A DNA stretch of 64,000 nucleotides. Source: Tundrisphaera sp051175315. GTDB lineage: Bacteria; Planctomycetota; Planctomycetia; Isosphaerales; Isosphaeraceae. The position numbers were made by a program, and so were the translations under genes. Positions 53,297 to 61,566 of the stretch are shown here, piece after piece; position 1 is the stretch's first letter; each line of letters begins with the position of its first letter. The DNA lies in NCBI RefSeq assembly GCF_051175315.1, contig NZ_CP195100.1, forward strand, positions 3,162,001 through 3,226,000. The letters are read 5' to 3'. The notes beneath the pieces are model-generated. The model was not told the DNA's origin and did not search any database. It saw only the letters and a list, made by a program, of their open reading frames with translations.

Positions 53297-55141
53297 ATGA
53301 CCGATTCGCCCGCCGAAACCCGCCCGGGGCCCGCGTCGATCCTGGCCTGGGCCGCCTGGTTCGGCCTCGCCTTCGGCGAACTGGAGCTGGCGGCGTTCCT
53401 GCTCAAGTGCCACGTCCTGGACCCGCGCAACTACAACATCAGCCACCACTTTCCCTGGATGATCCCGGTGGCCGGGCTCATCCTGACGGCGATCCCCGGG
53501 CTGGTGCTGGCGGCCCTGGCCGTCGCATCCCGCCGCCGGGTTCCCGCGGGGGTTTCCGCCTTCGCCCTGGCGGCCGTCGCGTCGCTCGGGTTCCTGTTCC
53601 GCTGGCCGATCTACACGGCGGCCTGCCTCGTCCTCTCGGCCGCCATCGGGCTGGGCTTCGCCCGGTTGGCGACCCGCCATCCCGGCCGGTTCCGGAGTGC
53701 GGTCCGGTGGACCTTGCCGGTGCTGGTCGGCCTGGTCCTGGCCTCGGCCGTGGCCTGCTCGGTCCCCTGGTCGCGGGTGCTGAGTCGGGGCAGGGGAGGC
53801 CCGCCCGAGGGGCTCGAAGGCGGGCCGAAGAATGCGATCCTGATCGTCCTGGACACGGTCCGGGCCCGGAGCCTGAGCCTTCATGGATACGACCGGGACA
53901 CCACGCCCAACCTCGCCCGCTGGGCGGCCCGGGGCGTCCGGTTCGACCAGGCGTACGCGACGGCCCCGTGGACGGCCCCCTCGCACGCGGGGATGTTCAC
54001 GGGTCGCTGGCCGCATGAGTTGAAGGTCGACTGGAAACAACCGCTGGAGCGGGAAGTGCCGACCCTGGCCTGGTTCCTGGGCAATAAGGGGTTCGACACG
54101 GCCGGGTTCGTGGCCAACGTCACCTATTGCAGCTATGAGACCGGCCTGGCCCACGGCTTCGACCACTACGAGGATTACCCCGTCACCCCCCGGTCGATCC
54201 TGATGGGATCGGCCACGGTGGCGCGGGGCATGGACTTCCTCCATCGCCACCCCGCCCTGTCGCGGGGGCTCGGCCTGCCCGAGCAAACCTCGGGCGATCG
54301 CAAGGACGCGGCGCGGATCCGCAGCGACTTCCTCGGCTGGCTCGACCGCCGATCGCCGGGGCCGAACTTCGCGTTCCTAAATTTCTTCGACGCCCACCAT
54401 CCCTACTTCCCGCCCGAGGGTTCCGGGGCGGACCTGCCGGGCGCCGTGGCCGAATCCCCGGATCGAATCCGCCTGCTGAAGACCTGGTGGGAGGCCGACA
54501 AGTCCGGCCTGACCCGGGACGAACTCAGGCTGGCCCGGGACGCCTACGACCGCTGCATCGCCGCCCTCGACGCCGAACTCGGCCGGCTGCTCGACGACCT
54601 CGACCGCCGGGGGGCGATGAAGGACACGCTGGTCATCATCACGGCGGACCACGGCGAACACCTGGGCGAGCACGGGGTGTTCGGCCACGGGGTCAGCCTG
54701 GGGCGGCCCGAGATCCACGTCCCGCTGGTGGTGCTCGGCCCGGGCATCCCGGCCGGGGCCAAGGTCGAGACGCCGGTCAGCCTCCGCGACCTGCCGGCCA
54801 CGGTCGTCGGCGAACTCCTGGCCGATCGCGAGGCGTTCTTCCCCGGGGATTCGCTGGCCCGGTTCTGGACGGCCCGGCCCGAGGAGCTTCCCGTCCCGCC
54901 CGACCTCGTGCTGTCCGAGGTCAAGGCCCCGCCCGAGGACGACCCCAACCACGGCCGGTCCCCGGCCCGATTCGGGCCGTTGCGGTCGATCGTCGACGCG
55001 ACCCACCACTACATCCGCGATCGGGACGGGCGCGAGCGCCTGTTCGACCTGGCCCGCGACCCGGACGAGGATCGCGACCTCGCCCCGCTCGCGGATTCGG
55101 CACCGATCCTGGGGCGGTTCCGGGAGTTGCTGCCGAGGTGA
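53297..55141 (+). CDS. Membrane-bound sulfatase-like protein of the alkaline phosphatase superfamily
   Basis: The product has 614 residues. Four or five N-terminal helices (AGLILTAIPGLVLAALAVAS, LVLSAAIGLGFARL) precede a sulfatase-fold domain. Metal and active-site pieces are ILIVLDTVRARSLSLHGYDR, WTAPSHAGMFTGRWPHE, NFFDAHHPYFPPEG and ITADHGEHLGEHGVFGHG. The site where sulfatases carry formylglycine (CxPSR or SxPSR) is TAPSH, with Thr226. This suggests a Thr nucleophile, as in phosphotransferases and phosphatases of the superfamily, rather than a true sulfatase. Its place after the sulfate importer is suggestive but could be chance: there are only 19 bases between them and a GAGGAG site. Confidence 0.85.
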   Translation: MTDSPAETRPGPASILAWAAWFGLAFGELELAAFLLKCHVLDPRNYNISHHFPWMIPVAGLILTAIPGLVLAALAVASRRRVPAGVSAFALAAVASLGFLFRWPIYTAACLVLSAAIGLGFARLATRHPGRFRSAVRWTLPVLVGLVLASAVACSVPWSRVLSRGRGGPPEGLEGGPKNAILIVLDTVRARSLSLHGYDRDTTPNLARWAARGVRFDQAYATAPWTAPSHAGMFTGRWPHELKVDWKQPLEREVPTLAWFLGNKGFDTAGFVANVTYCSYETGLAHGFDHYEDYPVTPRSILMGSATVARGMDFLHRHPALSRGLGLPEQTSGDRKDAARIRSDFLGWLDRRSPGPNFAFLNFFDAHHPYFPPEGSGADLPGAVAESPDRIRLLKTWWEADKSGLTRDELRLARDAYDRCIAALDAELGRLLDDLDRRGAMKDTLVIITADHGEHLGEHGVFGHGVSLGRPEIHVPLVVLGPGIPAGAKVETPVSLRDLPATVVGELLADREAFFPGDSLARFWTARPEELPVPPDLVLSEVKAPPEDDPNHGRSPARFGPLRSIVDATHHYIRDRDGRERLFDLARDPDEDRDLAPLADSAPILGRFRELLPR

Positions 55142-55268
55142 CCCGCCCGCGCTGGACGATCGGTCCCCCGGGCGGTTAGAACTGGTGGATCGCCCTCCCC
55201 GGCGACCGACACGGCCGGATCGCACCTCCGCCCGCATCTGCGCCCTTCGCATCTGGGAGCATCCGCAC

Positions 55269-58091
55269 ATGAGATCCCGCCTCGCGTTCGCGCCCTTCGC
55301 CGTCCTCCTCGCGTTGGCGACGGTGGCACCTGCGGGCCTGAAGGCCCAGACCATCCCCGACCTGAAGGTCGAGACGTACTCGCTGCCCAACGGCCTGTCG
55401 GTCATCCTCCACGAGGATCACACCACGCCCACGGTCAGCGTCAACATCTGGTACAAGGTCGGGTCCAAGAACGAGAAGGTCGGCCGGACCGGATTCGCCC
55501 ACCTGTTCGAACACCTGATGTTCCAGGGGTCGGAGCACCACGACGGCGAGTACTTCGGCCCGCTCGAAAAGCTCGGCGCCCAGATCAACGGCAGCACCAG
55601 CAACGACCGGACGAACTACTACCAGGCCCTGCCCAGCAACGCCCTGGAGCTGGCCCTGTACATGGAGTCCGACCGGATGGGCTTCCTGCTCCCGGCCCTG
55701 ACCCAGGAGAAGCTGGACAATCAGCGCGACGTGGTCAAGAACGAGCGCCGGCAGCGGATCGATAACGTCCCGTACGGCCAGACCCAGGAAAGGATCCTGG
55801 AGGCCCTCTACCCGCCCAACCACCCGTATCACCACTCGGTGATCGGCTCGATGGCCGACCTCTCCGCGGCCAGCCTCGAAGACGTCTCGGCCTTCTTCCG
55901 CACCTATTACAGCCCGAACAACGCCAGCCTGGCGATCGCCGGGGACTTCGACCCGGCCGAGGCCCGCAAGCTGGTGGCCAAGTACTTCGGGCCGCTGCCG
56001 AAGGGCCCCGAGGTCGCCAAGATGGCCCCGGACGTCCCCAAGCTCGACGCCCCCAAGCACCTGACCATGACCGACGCCGTCCAGCTGGCGCGGACCCAGC
56101 TCGTCTGGCCGACCGTGCCCAACGGCCATGAGGACGAGGCGGCCCTGGACACCCTGGCCGCCGTCCTGGGGCAGCTCGACAACCAGAACCGCCTGTTCCT
56201 GGCCTTGCAGTACGAGAAGCCGCTGGCGGCCAGCGCCATGGCCTACCACGGCGCCCAGGCGATCTCCGGCACCTTCAACGTCTCGATCACGCCCCAGAAG
56301 GGGCAGACCATCGACGACCTGATCGCCATCGCCGACCGCGAGATCGAGCGGCTCAAGGCCGATGGGCCGACCGCCGACGAGGTCCAGAAGGCCAAGACCA
56401 GCGTCGAGAGCGGGTCGATCTTCGGCCTCCAGTCGGTGGCCCGGAAGTCCGACTTCCTGAACACCTACAACGTCGTCTACGGCGACCCGCTCGCCTACAA
56501 GAAGGAGCTGGAACGGGCCTACGCCGTCACCCCCGACGACGTGAGGCGGGTGGCCAACAAGTACCTGGTCGCCAACCGGATCCGGATGGACGTGACCCCC
56601 GGCAAGCCGACCCCCCGCCCCGAGGAGCCGGCCGTCGACCGGTCCGCCCAGGCCCCGTTGGTCAGCCCGCCGGTGGCCCAGATCAAGGACGACGTCGATC
56701 GGTCCAAGCTGCCCACGCCCGGCCCCAACCCGGACTTCACCCCGGCCCCGGTCGTCCGCCGCAAGCTGTCCAACGGCCTGGAAGTGCTGATCTCGGAGCG
56801 GCATAACCTGCCGATCGTCGGGATGAACCTGGTGGTCAAGGGCGGGGCGACCACAGTGGCCCCCGGCAAGGAAGGGCTCGCGTCGCTGGCCACCTCGCTG
56901 ATGACCGAGGGGACCACCTCGCGGGACGCAATCCAGCTGGCCAAGGACCTGGCCGACCTGGGGGCCTCGGTGAACGCCGGGGGCGGCCTGGAGTCGAGCA
57001 GCCTCTCGATGTCCACCCTCACGCGGCAGTTGCCCAAGGCTCTGGAGATCTACACCGACGTCCTGCTCCACCCGACCTTCCCGGACAAGGAGCTGGAACG
57101 CCTCCGCCTCCAAAGGCTCGCCGTCCTTCTCCGCCAGGCCGACAGCCCGCCGGCCATCGCCGGGATCGTCTTCCCCAAGCTGGTCTACGGCGAGGATCAC
57201 CCTTACGGCCGGGTCGCCACCGGCACGCCGAAGTCGGTCAAGTCGATCACCCGCGATGACGTGGTGGCCTACCACAAGAACCTGTTCATCCCCAACAACT
57301 CGGCCCTGATCGTGGTCGGCGACACCACGCCCGACGCGATCATCCCGGTGCTGGAGGCCGCGCTCAAGGACTGGCAGCCCGGCTCGCCGGTCACGGCCAA
57401 GCTGCCCGACGCCCCGCCCGCCAAGCCGGTCACGGTCTACCTGATCGACAAGCCGGGCGCGGCCCAGTCGATCCTCTCGGTCGGCCAGGTCGGCGTCGCC
57501 CGGAACACCCCGGACTACTTCCCGCTGGTGATCATGAACGCGATCCTGGGCGGCCAGTTCTCCAGCCGGATCAACCTCAACCTGCGCGAGGCCAAGGGCT
57601 ACACCTATGGGGCACGGTCGAGCTTCGACTTCCGCCTGACCCCGGGCCCGTTCGAGGCCGGAGGCTCGGTGAAGACCGAGGTCACCGCCCCCGCGCTCGT
57701 CGAACTGGTCAAGGAAGTGGCCGACATCGCCGGCCCCCGCCCGGTGACCGACGCCGAGCTGGCCTTCGCCAAGGACCGCTCGATCAAGGGGTTCCCCGCC
57801 CAGTTCGAGACGATCTCCGGCGTCGGCAGCACCCTCGCGGCGCTGGTCCTGTATGACCTCCCGGCCGACTACTTCACCACCTACCGCGATAAGGTCGAGG
57901 CCGTCACCCGGGCCGACATCGACCGCGTCGCCGCCAAGTACCTCGACCCCTCGAAGCTGACCATCCTGGTCGTCGGCGACCGCTCCAAGATCGAGGGCCC
58001 CATCAAGGAACTGCCGTTCGCCAAGGTCGTCAACGTCCTCGACGTCGAGGGGAATCCCGCCCCAGCCACGAAGCCCGACGTGGTGCAGTGA
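55269..58091 (+). CDS. Exported M16-family zinc peptidase, double domain
   Basis: The product has 940 residues with a signal peptide (RLAFAPFAVLLALATVAPAG). The first M16 domain has the inverted zinc motif HLFEH (His78, Glu81, His82) in GFAHLFEHLMFQGSEHHDGE, with the third ligand Glu159 in VKNERRQR, 77 residues later. A second M16 repeat begins near residue 490 (RRKLSNGLEVLISERHNLPI) and lacks the HxxEH motif, as is usual for the inactive half. The family includes insulysin, pitrilysin and mitochondrial processing peptidase. It is expected to degrade peptides outside the cytoplasm. ATG 55269 is preceded by GGGAG. A clear terminator follows. Confidence 0.93.
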   Translation: MRSRLAFAPFAVLLALATVAPAGLKAQTIPDLKVETYSLPNGLSVILHEDHTTPTVSVNIWYKVGSKNEKVGRTGFAHLFEHLMFQGSEHHDGEYFGPLEKLGAQINGSTSNDRTNYYQALPSNALELALYMESDRMGFLLPALTQEKLDNQRDVVKNERRQRIDNVPYGQTQERILEALYPPNHPYHHSVIGSMADLSAASLEDVSAFFRTYYSPNNASLAIAGDFDPAEARKLVAKYFGPLPKGPEVAKMAPDVPKLDAPKHLTMTDAVQLARTQLVWPTVPNGHEDEAALDTLAAVLGQLDNQNRLFLALQYEKPLAASAMAYHGAQAISGTFNVSITPQKGQTIDDLIAIADREIERLKADGPTADEVQKAKTSVESGSIFGLQSVARKSDFLNTYNVVYGDPLAYKKELERAYAVTPDDVRRVANKYLVANRIRMDVTPGKPTPRPEEPAVDRSAQAPLVSPPVAQIKDDVDRSKLPTPGPNPDFTPAPVVRRKLSNGLEVLISERHNLPIVGMNLVVKGGATTVAPGKEGLASLATSLMTEGTTSRDAIQLAKDLADLGASVNAGGGLESSSLSMSTLTRQLPKALEIYTDVLLHPTFPDKELERLRLQRLAVLLRQADSPPAIAGIVFPKLVYGEDHPYGRVATGTPKSVKSITRDDVVAYHKNLFIPNNSALIVVGDTTPDAIIPVLEAALKDWQPGSPVTAKLPDAPPAKPVTVYLIDKPGAAQSILSVGQVGVARNTPDYFPLVIMNAILGGQFSSRINLNLREAKGYTYGARSSFDFRLTPGPFEAGGSVKTEVTAPALVELVKEVADIAGPRPVTDAELAFAKDRSIKGFPAQFETISGVGSTLAALVLYDLPADYFTTYRDKVEAVTRADIDRVAAKYLDPSKLTILVVGDRSKIEGPIKELPFAKVVNVLDVEGNPAPATKPDVVQ

Positions 58092-58123
58092 CCGGCCCGA
58101 ATTCCCGATCCCGGCAAATCTTG

Positions 58124-58155
58124 GCCCCGCTCACTTCGGCGAGCGGGGCTTTTTT
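58124..58155 (+). terminator. Rho-independent terminator of the M16 peptidase gene
   Basis: GCCCCGCTC (58124-58132) and GAGCGGGGC (58141-58149) form a nine-pair stem with an eight-base loop and are followed by six T residues. It lies 33 bases after the stop. This is the clearest intrinsic terminator of the window. Confidence 0.93.
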
Positions 58156-58191
58156 CATCCTCTCCAGCCCGGCCACATCCTCGGCGAATGT

Positions 58192-59361
58192 TCAGACCAC
58201 GACCCGCAGCGTCCGGAGGCGGTTGATCGCCAGGTCCAGGGTCTCATCCTTCTTGCAGAAGCAGAACCGGATGTACCTGGAGCCGAGGGCCTTGTCCTGG
58301 AAGAAGCTGGAGCCGGGGACGGTGGCGACGCCGACCTCGCGGACGAGGTGGCGGGCGAACGCGACGTCGTCGGTGGCGCCGAAAGCCTCGATGTTGGCCA
58401 TGACGTAGTAGGCCCCCTGGGGCGGGTCGAGGTCGAACCCGACGTCGAGCAGGGCGGAGCACAGGCGGTCGCGGCGGGCCTGGTAGTCGGCGGCGAGCCC
58501 GTCGTAGTAGGAGCGCGGGAGGCGATAGGCCACGGCCCCCGCGGCCTGGAGCGGCGCCGCGGCGCCGATGCTGACGAAGTCATGGACCCGGCGGAACGCG
58601 TGGGTCAGGTTCGGCGGGGCGATCATGGTGCCGATCCGCCAGCCGGTCACGGAGTAGGTCTTGCTCATCCCGCCGATCGTGATCGTCCGCTCGCGCATCC
58701 CGTCCAGGGACGCCAGCGACACGTGCGGGCGGCCGTCGTAGAGGATGTGCTCGTAGATCTCGTCGGTGATCGCCAGGACGTCCCACTTGCGGCACAGGGC
58801 CGCGACCTGCTCCAGCTCGTCGCGGGTGAAGACGGTGCCGGTCGGGTTGTTCGGGTTGCACAGGACGATGGCCTTGGTCCGGTCGTTGAACGACGCGGCC
58901 AGTTCGTCCGGGTCGAAGGTCCAGCCGGGCGGGCGGAACGGGACGAACCGGGGCGTGGCCCCGGCCAGGACGCAGTCGGGCCAGTAGTTCTCGTAGAACG
59001 GCTGCGACAGGATCACCTCGTCGCCGGGGTTGATCACCGAGAGCAGGGCGACCAGCATCGCCTCGGTGCTGCCGCAGGTGACGGTGATCTCGGTCTCGGG
59101 GTCGACGTCCAGCCCCAGGTGCCACTTCGCGTGATCGGCGATGCCGGACCGGAGGCCGGAGGCCCCCCAGGTGATGGCGTACTGGTTGACGTCCTCCTGG
59201 ATCGCGCGGCAGGCGGCGTCCTTGATCTCGGCCGGAGCGGGGAAGTCGGGCATGCCCTGGGCCAGGTTCACGGCGCCGTGGGCGGCGGCCTCCAGCGACA
59301 TGCCGCGGATCACGCTCTCGGTGAACCGCGACGCCTTCTGCGAGATCAGGGGGGCCTGCAT
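58192..59361 (-). CDS. Class I/II PLP-dependent aminotransferase
   Basis: The product has 389 residues. Fold-type I features are NLAQGMPDFPAPAEIKDAA, GSTEAMLVALLSVINPGDEV, LCNPNNPTGTVFTRDELEQV, ITDEIYEHILYDG and the PLP lysine Lys234 in GGMSKTYSVTGWRIGTM. The pattern is nearest to the aspartate aminotransferase / kynurenine or methionine aminotransferase group (KAT/YbdL-like). The amino-acid substrate cannot be fixed from the sequence. The ATG at 59361 has GAGG upstream at good spacing; longer starts at 59418 and 59445 are possible but lack it. It converges on the M16 gene. Confidence 0.92.
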   Translation of the reverse strand: MQAPLISQKASRFTESVIRGMSLEAAAHGAVNLAQGMPDFPAPAEIKDAACRAIQEDVNQYAITWGASGLRSGIADHAKWHLGLDVDPETEITVTCGSTEAMLVALLSVINPGDEVILSQPFYENYWPDCVLAGATPRFVPFRPPGWTFDPDELAASFNDRTKAIVLCNPNNPTGTVFTRDELEQVAALCRKWDVLAITDEIYEHILYDGRPHVSLASLDGMRERTITIGGMSKTYSVTGWRIGTMIAPPNLTHAFRRVHDFVSIGAAAPLQAAGAVAYRLPRSYYDGLAADYQARRDRLCSALLDVGFDLDPPQGAYYVMANIEAFGATDDVAFARHLVREVGVATVPGSSFFQDKALGSRYIRFCFCKKDETLDLAINRLRTLRVVV

Positions 59362-59625
59362 CGGGACGGGACCTCGGGGCGATTCGGATCGGGGCTCGGC
59401 GGGCGTCCAGGGTGCCATTGTGTCGCAACCGGCGGATCGGGGCAATTCCGGTCCTGGAGCTCACGATCGGACCGACCGGGCCAACCGGCGTGACCCGCGA
59501 TCGGCGCGTCGGGTCGGGCGTGTTTTGGGACGAGGCGACGATCCGGGCCGTCGATACTTCGGAGGGGAATCGGACCATTCGAAGGGCCTGGCATCGGCCG
59601 GGGTTGGCTACGGAGGGCAGCGAGC

Positions 59626-60579
59626 ATGACCCGCGACGCATCGGACGGACGGAAGTCGAATCGGCGGGCCTTCCGGCCCACGCTGGACGGCCGCCTCGAA
59701 TCGCGACTCCTGATGGCCGCCAAGGCGAACGTCGCCAGCGCCTTCGGCAACGCCCGGACCGCGGCGGGGGGCCAGGCCGTCGTCGTCACCCTGGCGAGCA
59801 AGGAGCGGTTCTACATCTCGATCGTCAACGGCGGGACCATCCGCGCCACGGCCGCGCCCCGGGGCCGGATCAACCTGATCATCGACGGCTCGTCGATCGA
59901 CTCTCTGGTGACGATCAACCCGATCGTCCAGCTCGGCACCGTCCAGTCCAGCAACTCCCAGTCGGAAGGCTCGTCGCAGCAGGTGCTGGACGCCCACACC
60001 TTCCGCACGGCCCTCGGGAACCAGAGCCGGCTGGTGAACATCGCGTCGATCCGGGTCAGCTCGGGCACGATCGGGGCGATCGAGGGCTACCGCACCGCGA
60101 TCCTGTCCGGGCCGGTGAACATCAAGAGCACCAACCGCGTCGACCGGCTCGCCTTCGCCTCGGTCGCCCGCCGCGGGTCGATCTCCGTGGGCGGCGACCT
60201 CAACACCCTGGACATCCTCACCGACGCGGACTTCAACACCGGGGCCGGCCTGAACGTCGGCCGCGACCTGAACAACATGAACGTCGGCGGCAACCTGACC
60301 TTCCAGAACGGCGCCGACATGACGGTCGGTCGCTACATCGGCCTGACCGCCCAGGCCGCCAAGGGGTCCGGGCCGGCCGGCAAGGGGGTCCAGGTCACGG
60401 GCGATACCACCATCGCCCCGGGCAGCTCGCTCTCGGTCGGCCTCGGCTTCCCCCCCAACAGCGCCTTCTCGACCTCCGGCTTCCTGGCCGGCGTGTCGCG
60501 GATCCAGGTCGGCGGTGAGCCGATCCTCGGCACCAGTCTCCTCGGCGCCTTCCCGGCGCTCGGCGGCGCCTCGATCTGA
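59626..60579 (+). CDS. Exported protein with planctomycete LESR motif, unknown function
   Basis: The product has 317 residues. The N-terminus FRPTLDGRLESRLLMAAKAN shows the LE(S/T)R-x-LL export-type motif. The remainder is beta-rich and repetitive: NLIIDGSSIDSLVTINPIVQ, RRGSISVGGDLNTLDILTDA, LNVGRDLNNMNVGGNLTFQN. This resembles a parallel beta-solenoid with GGDLNxLxI turns. No catalytic motif is seen. It may be a cell-surface or S-layer-associated component. The gene stands alone, convergent with the ABC ATPase gene, 29 bases between stops. Confidence 0.75.
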   Translation: MTRDASDGRKSNRRAFRPTLDGRLESRLLMAAKANVASAFGNARTAAGGQAVVVTLASKERFYISIVNGGTIRATAAPRGRINLIIDGSSIDSLVTINPIVQLGTVQSSNSQSEGSSQQVLDAHTFRTALGNQSRLVNIASIRVSSGTIGAIEGYRTAILSGPVNIKSTNRVDRLAFASVARRGSISVGGDLNTLDILTDADFNTGAGLNVGRDLNNMNVGGNLTFQNGADMTVGRYIGLTAQAAKGSGPAGKGVQVTGDTTIAPGSSLSVGLGFPPNSAFSTSGFLAGVSRIQVGGEPILGTSLLGAFPALGGASI

Positions 60580-60608
60580 GACACCGCCCCGGGCCGGGAG
60601 GGATCGTC

Positions 60609-61535
60609 CTAGCTGGTAATCCCCTTGGTCAGGTGCATGAACGCCGTCTCCAGGTTGATCTCGTCCTCCTTGAACAGGGTGATGTCGAACCCCTGTTCCA
60701 GGAGGCGGGGCACCAGGAAGCTGTACTGGACGACCCCCTCGCGCATCTTGACGACCATCACGCCGTTCTTGTCCTGGACGTCCTCGACCTCCGGCTGCTT
60801 CTCCAGGAACAGGGCGGCGTCGGCGGCGCGGTCGGACACGCCGATGTTCAGGACGATGTCGGTCCGGACCTGCTTCATCACGTCGACCACGGCGCCGTTG
60901 ACCAGCAGGACGCCCTGCTCGATGATGCCGATCTTGTTGCAGATGTCGGCCAGCTCCGGGAGGATGTGGCTGGACACCAGGATCGTCTTGCCCATCGCCC
61001 GCAGTTCCTTGAGCAGCGCCCGGATCTCGATCCGCGCCCGGGGGTCGAGCCCCGACGCCGGCTCGTCCAGCAGCAGCACCTGGGGGTCGTGCAGCAGCAC
61101 GCGGGCCAGGCCGAGCCTCTGGGTCATCCCGCGCGATAGGCTGGTGACCAGGGCATCGCGCTTGTAGGTCAGGTCGACCAGCTCCAGCACCTCCTCGCAG
61201 ATCTTCTTGCGGGCCGGGCCGGTGATCCGGTAGGCGGCGGCGAAGAATTCGAGGTATTCGATGACCTTCATGTCATCGTAGACGCCGAAGAAGTCGGGCA
61301 TGTAGCCGATGGCGCGGCGGATGTCCTTGGCGCCGGTGTAGATCGAGTAGCCGCAGACGGTGGCCTCGCCCCAGGTCGGGTTGAGCAGCGTGGCCAGGAT
61401 CCGCATCGTGGTCGTCTTGCCGGCGCCGTTGGGGCCGATGAAGCCGTAGACGTCCCCCTGGTTCAGGGTCAGGTTCAGGCGATTCAGGGCGTACAGGTCG
61501 CCGTACATCTTCGTCAGGTCATGCGTCTCGATCAT
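60609..61535 (-). CDS. ABC-2 type transporter, ATP-binding subunit
   Basis: The product has 308 residues. It has Walker A (GPNGAGKTTTMRI), the signature LSRGMTQRLGLARVL (SRGMT in place of SGGQ), Walker B LLLDEPASGLDP and the His switch in VSSHILPELADIC. This is the CcmA/NodI/GldA type that works with ABC-2 permeases. The C-terminal domain extends by about 90 residues. It is the third gene of a minus-strand cluster, 31 bases after the membrane protein gene. No permease is in the window; the permease is either missing or further along outside it. Confidence 0.93.
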   Translation of the reverse strand: MIETHDLTKMYGDLYALNRLNLTLNQGDVYGFIGPNGAGKTTTMRILATLLNPTWGEATVCGYSIYTGAKDIRRAIGYMPDFFGVYDDMKVIEYLEFFAAAYRITGPARKKICEEVLELVDLTYKRDALVTSLSRGMTQRLGLARVLLHDPQVLLLDEPASGLDPRARIEIRALLKELRAMGKTILVSSHILPELADICNKIGIIEQGVLLVNGAVVDVMKQVRTDIVLNIGVSDRAADAALFLEKQPEVEDVQDKNGVMVVKMREGVVQYSFLVPRLLEQGFDITLFKEDEINLETAFMHLTKGITS

Positions 61536-61566
61536 TGCGGTGAGCCTTTCGAGGTGCCTGCGGCCC

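Noticed and set aside
53297..55141. Assignment as a true sulfatase
   Set aside because: The residue that must become formylglycine is Thr226, so only membership in the superfamily is supported.
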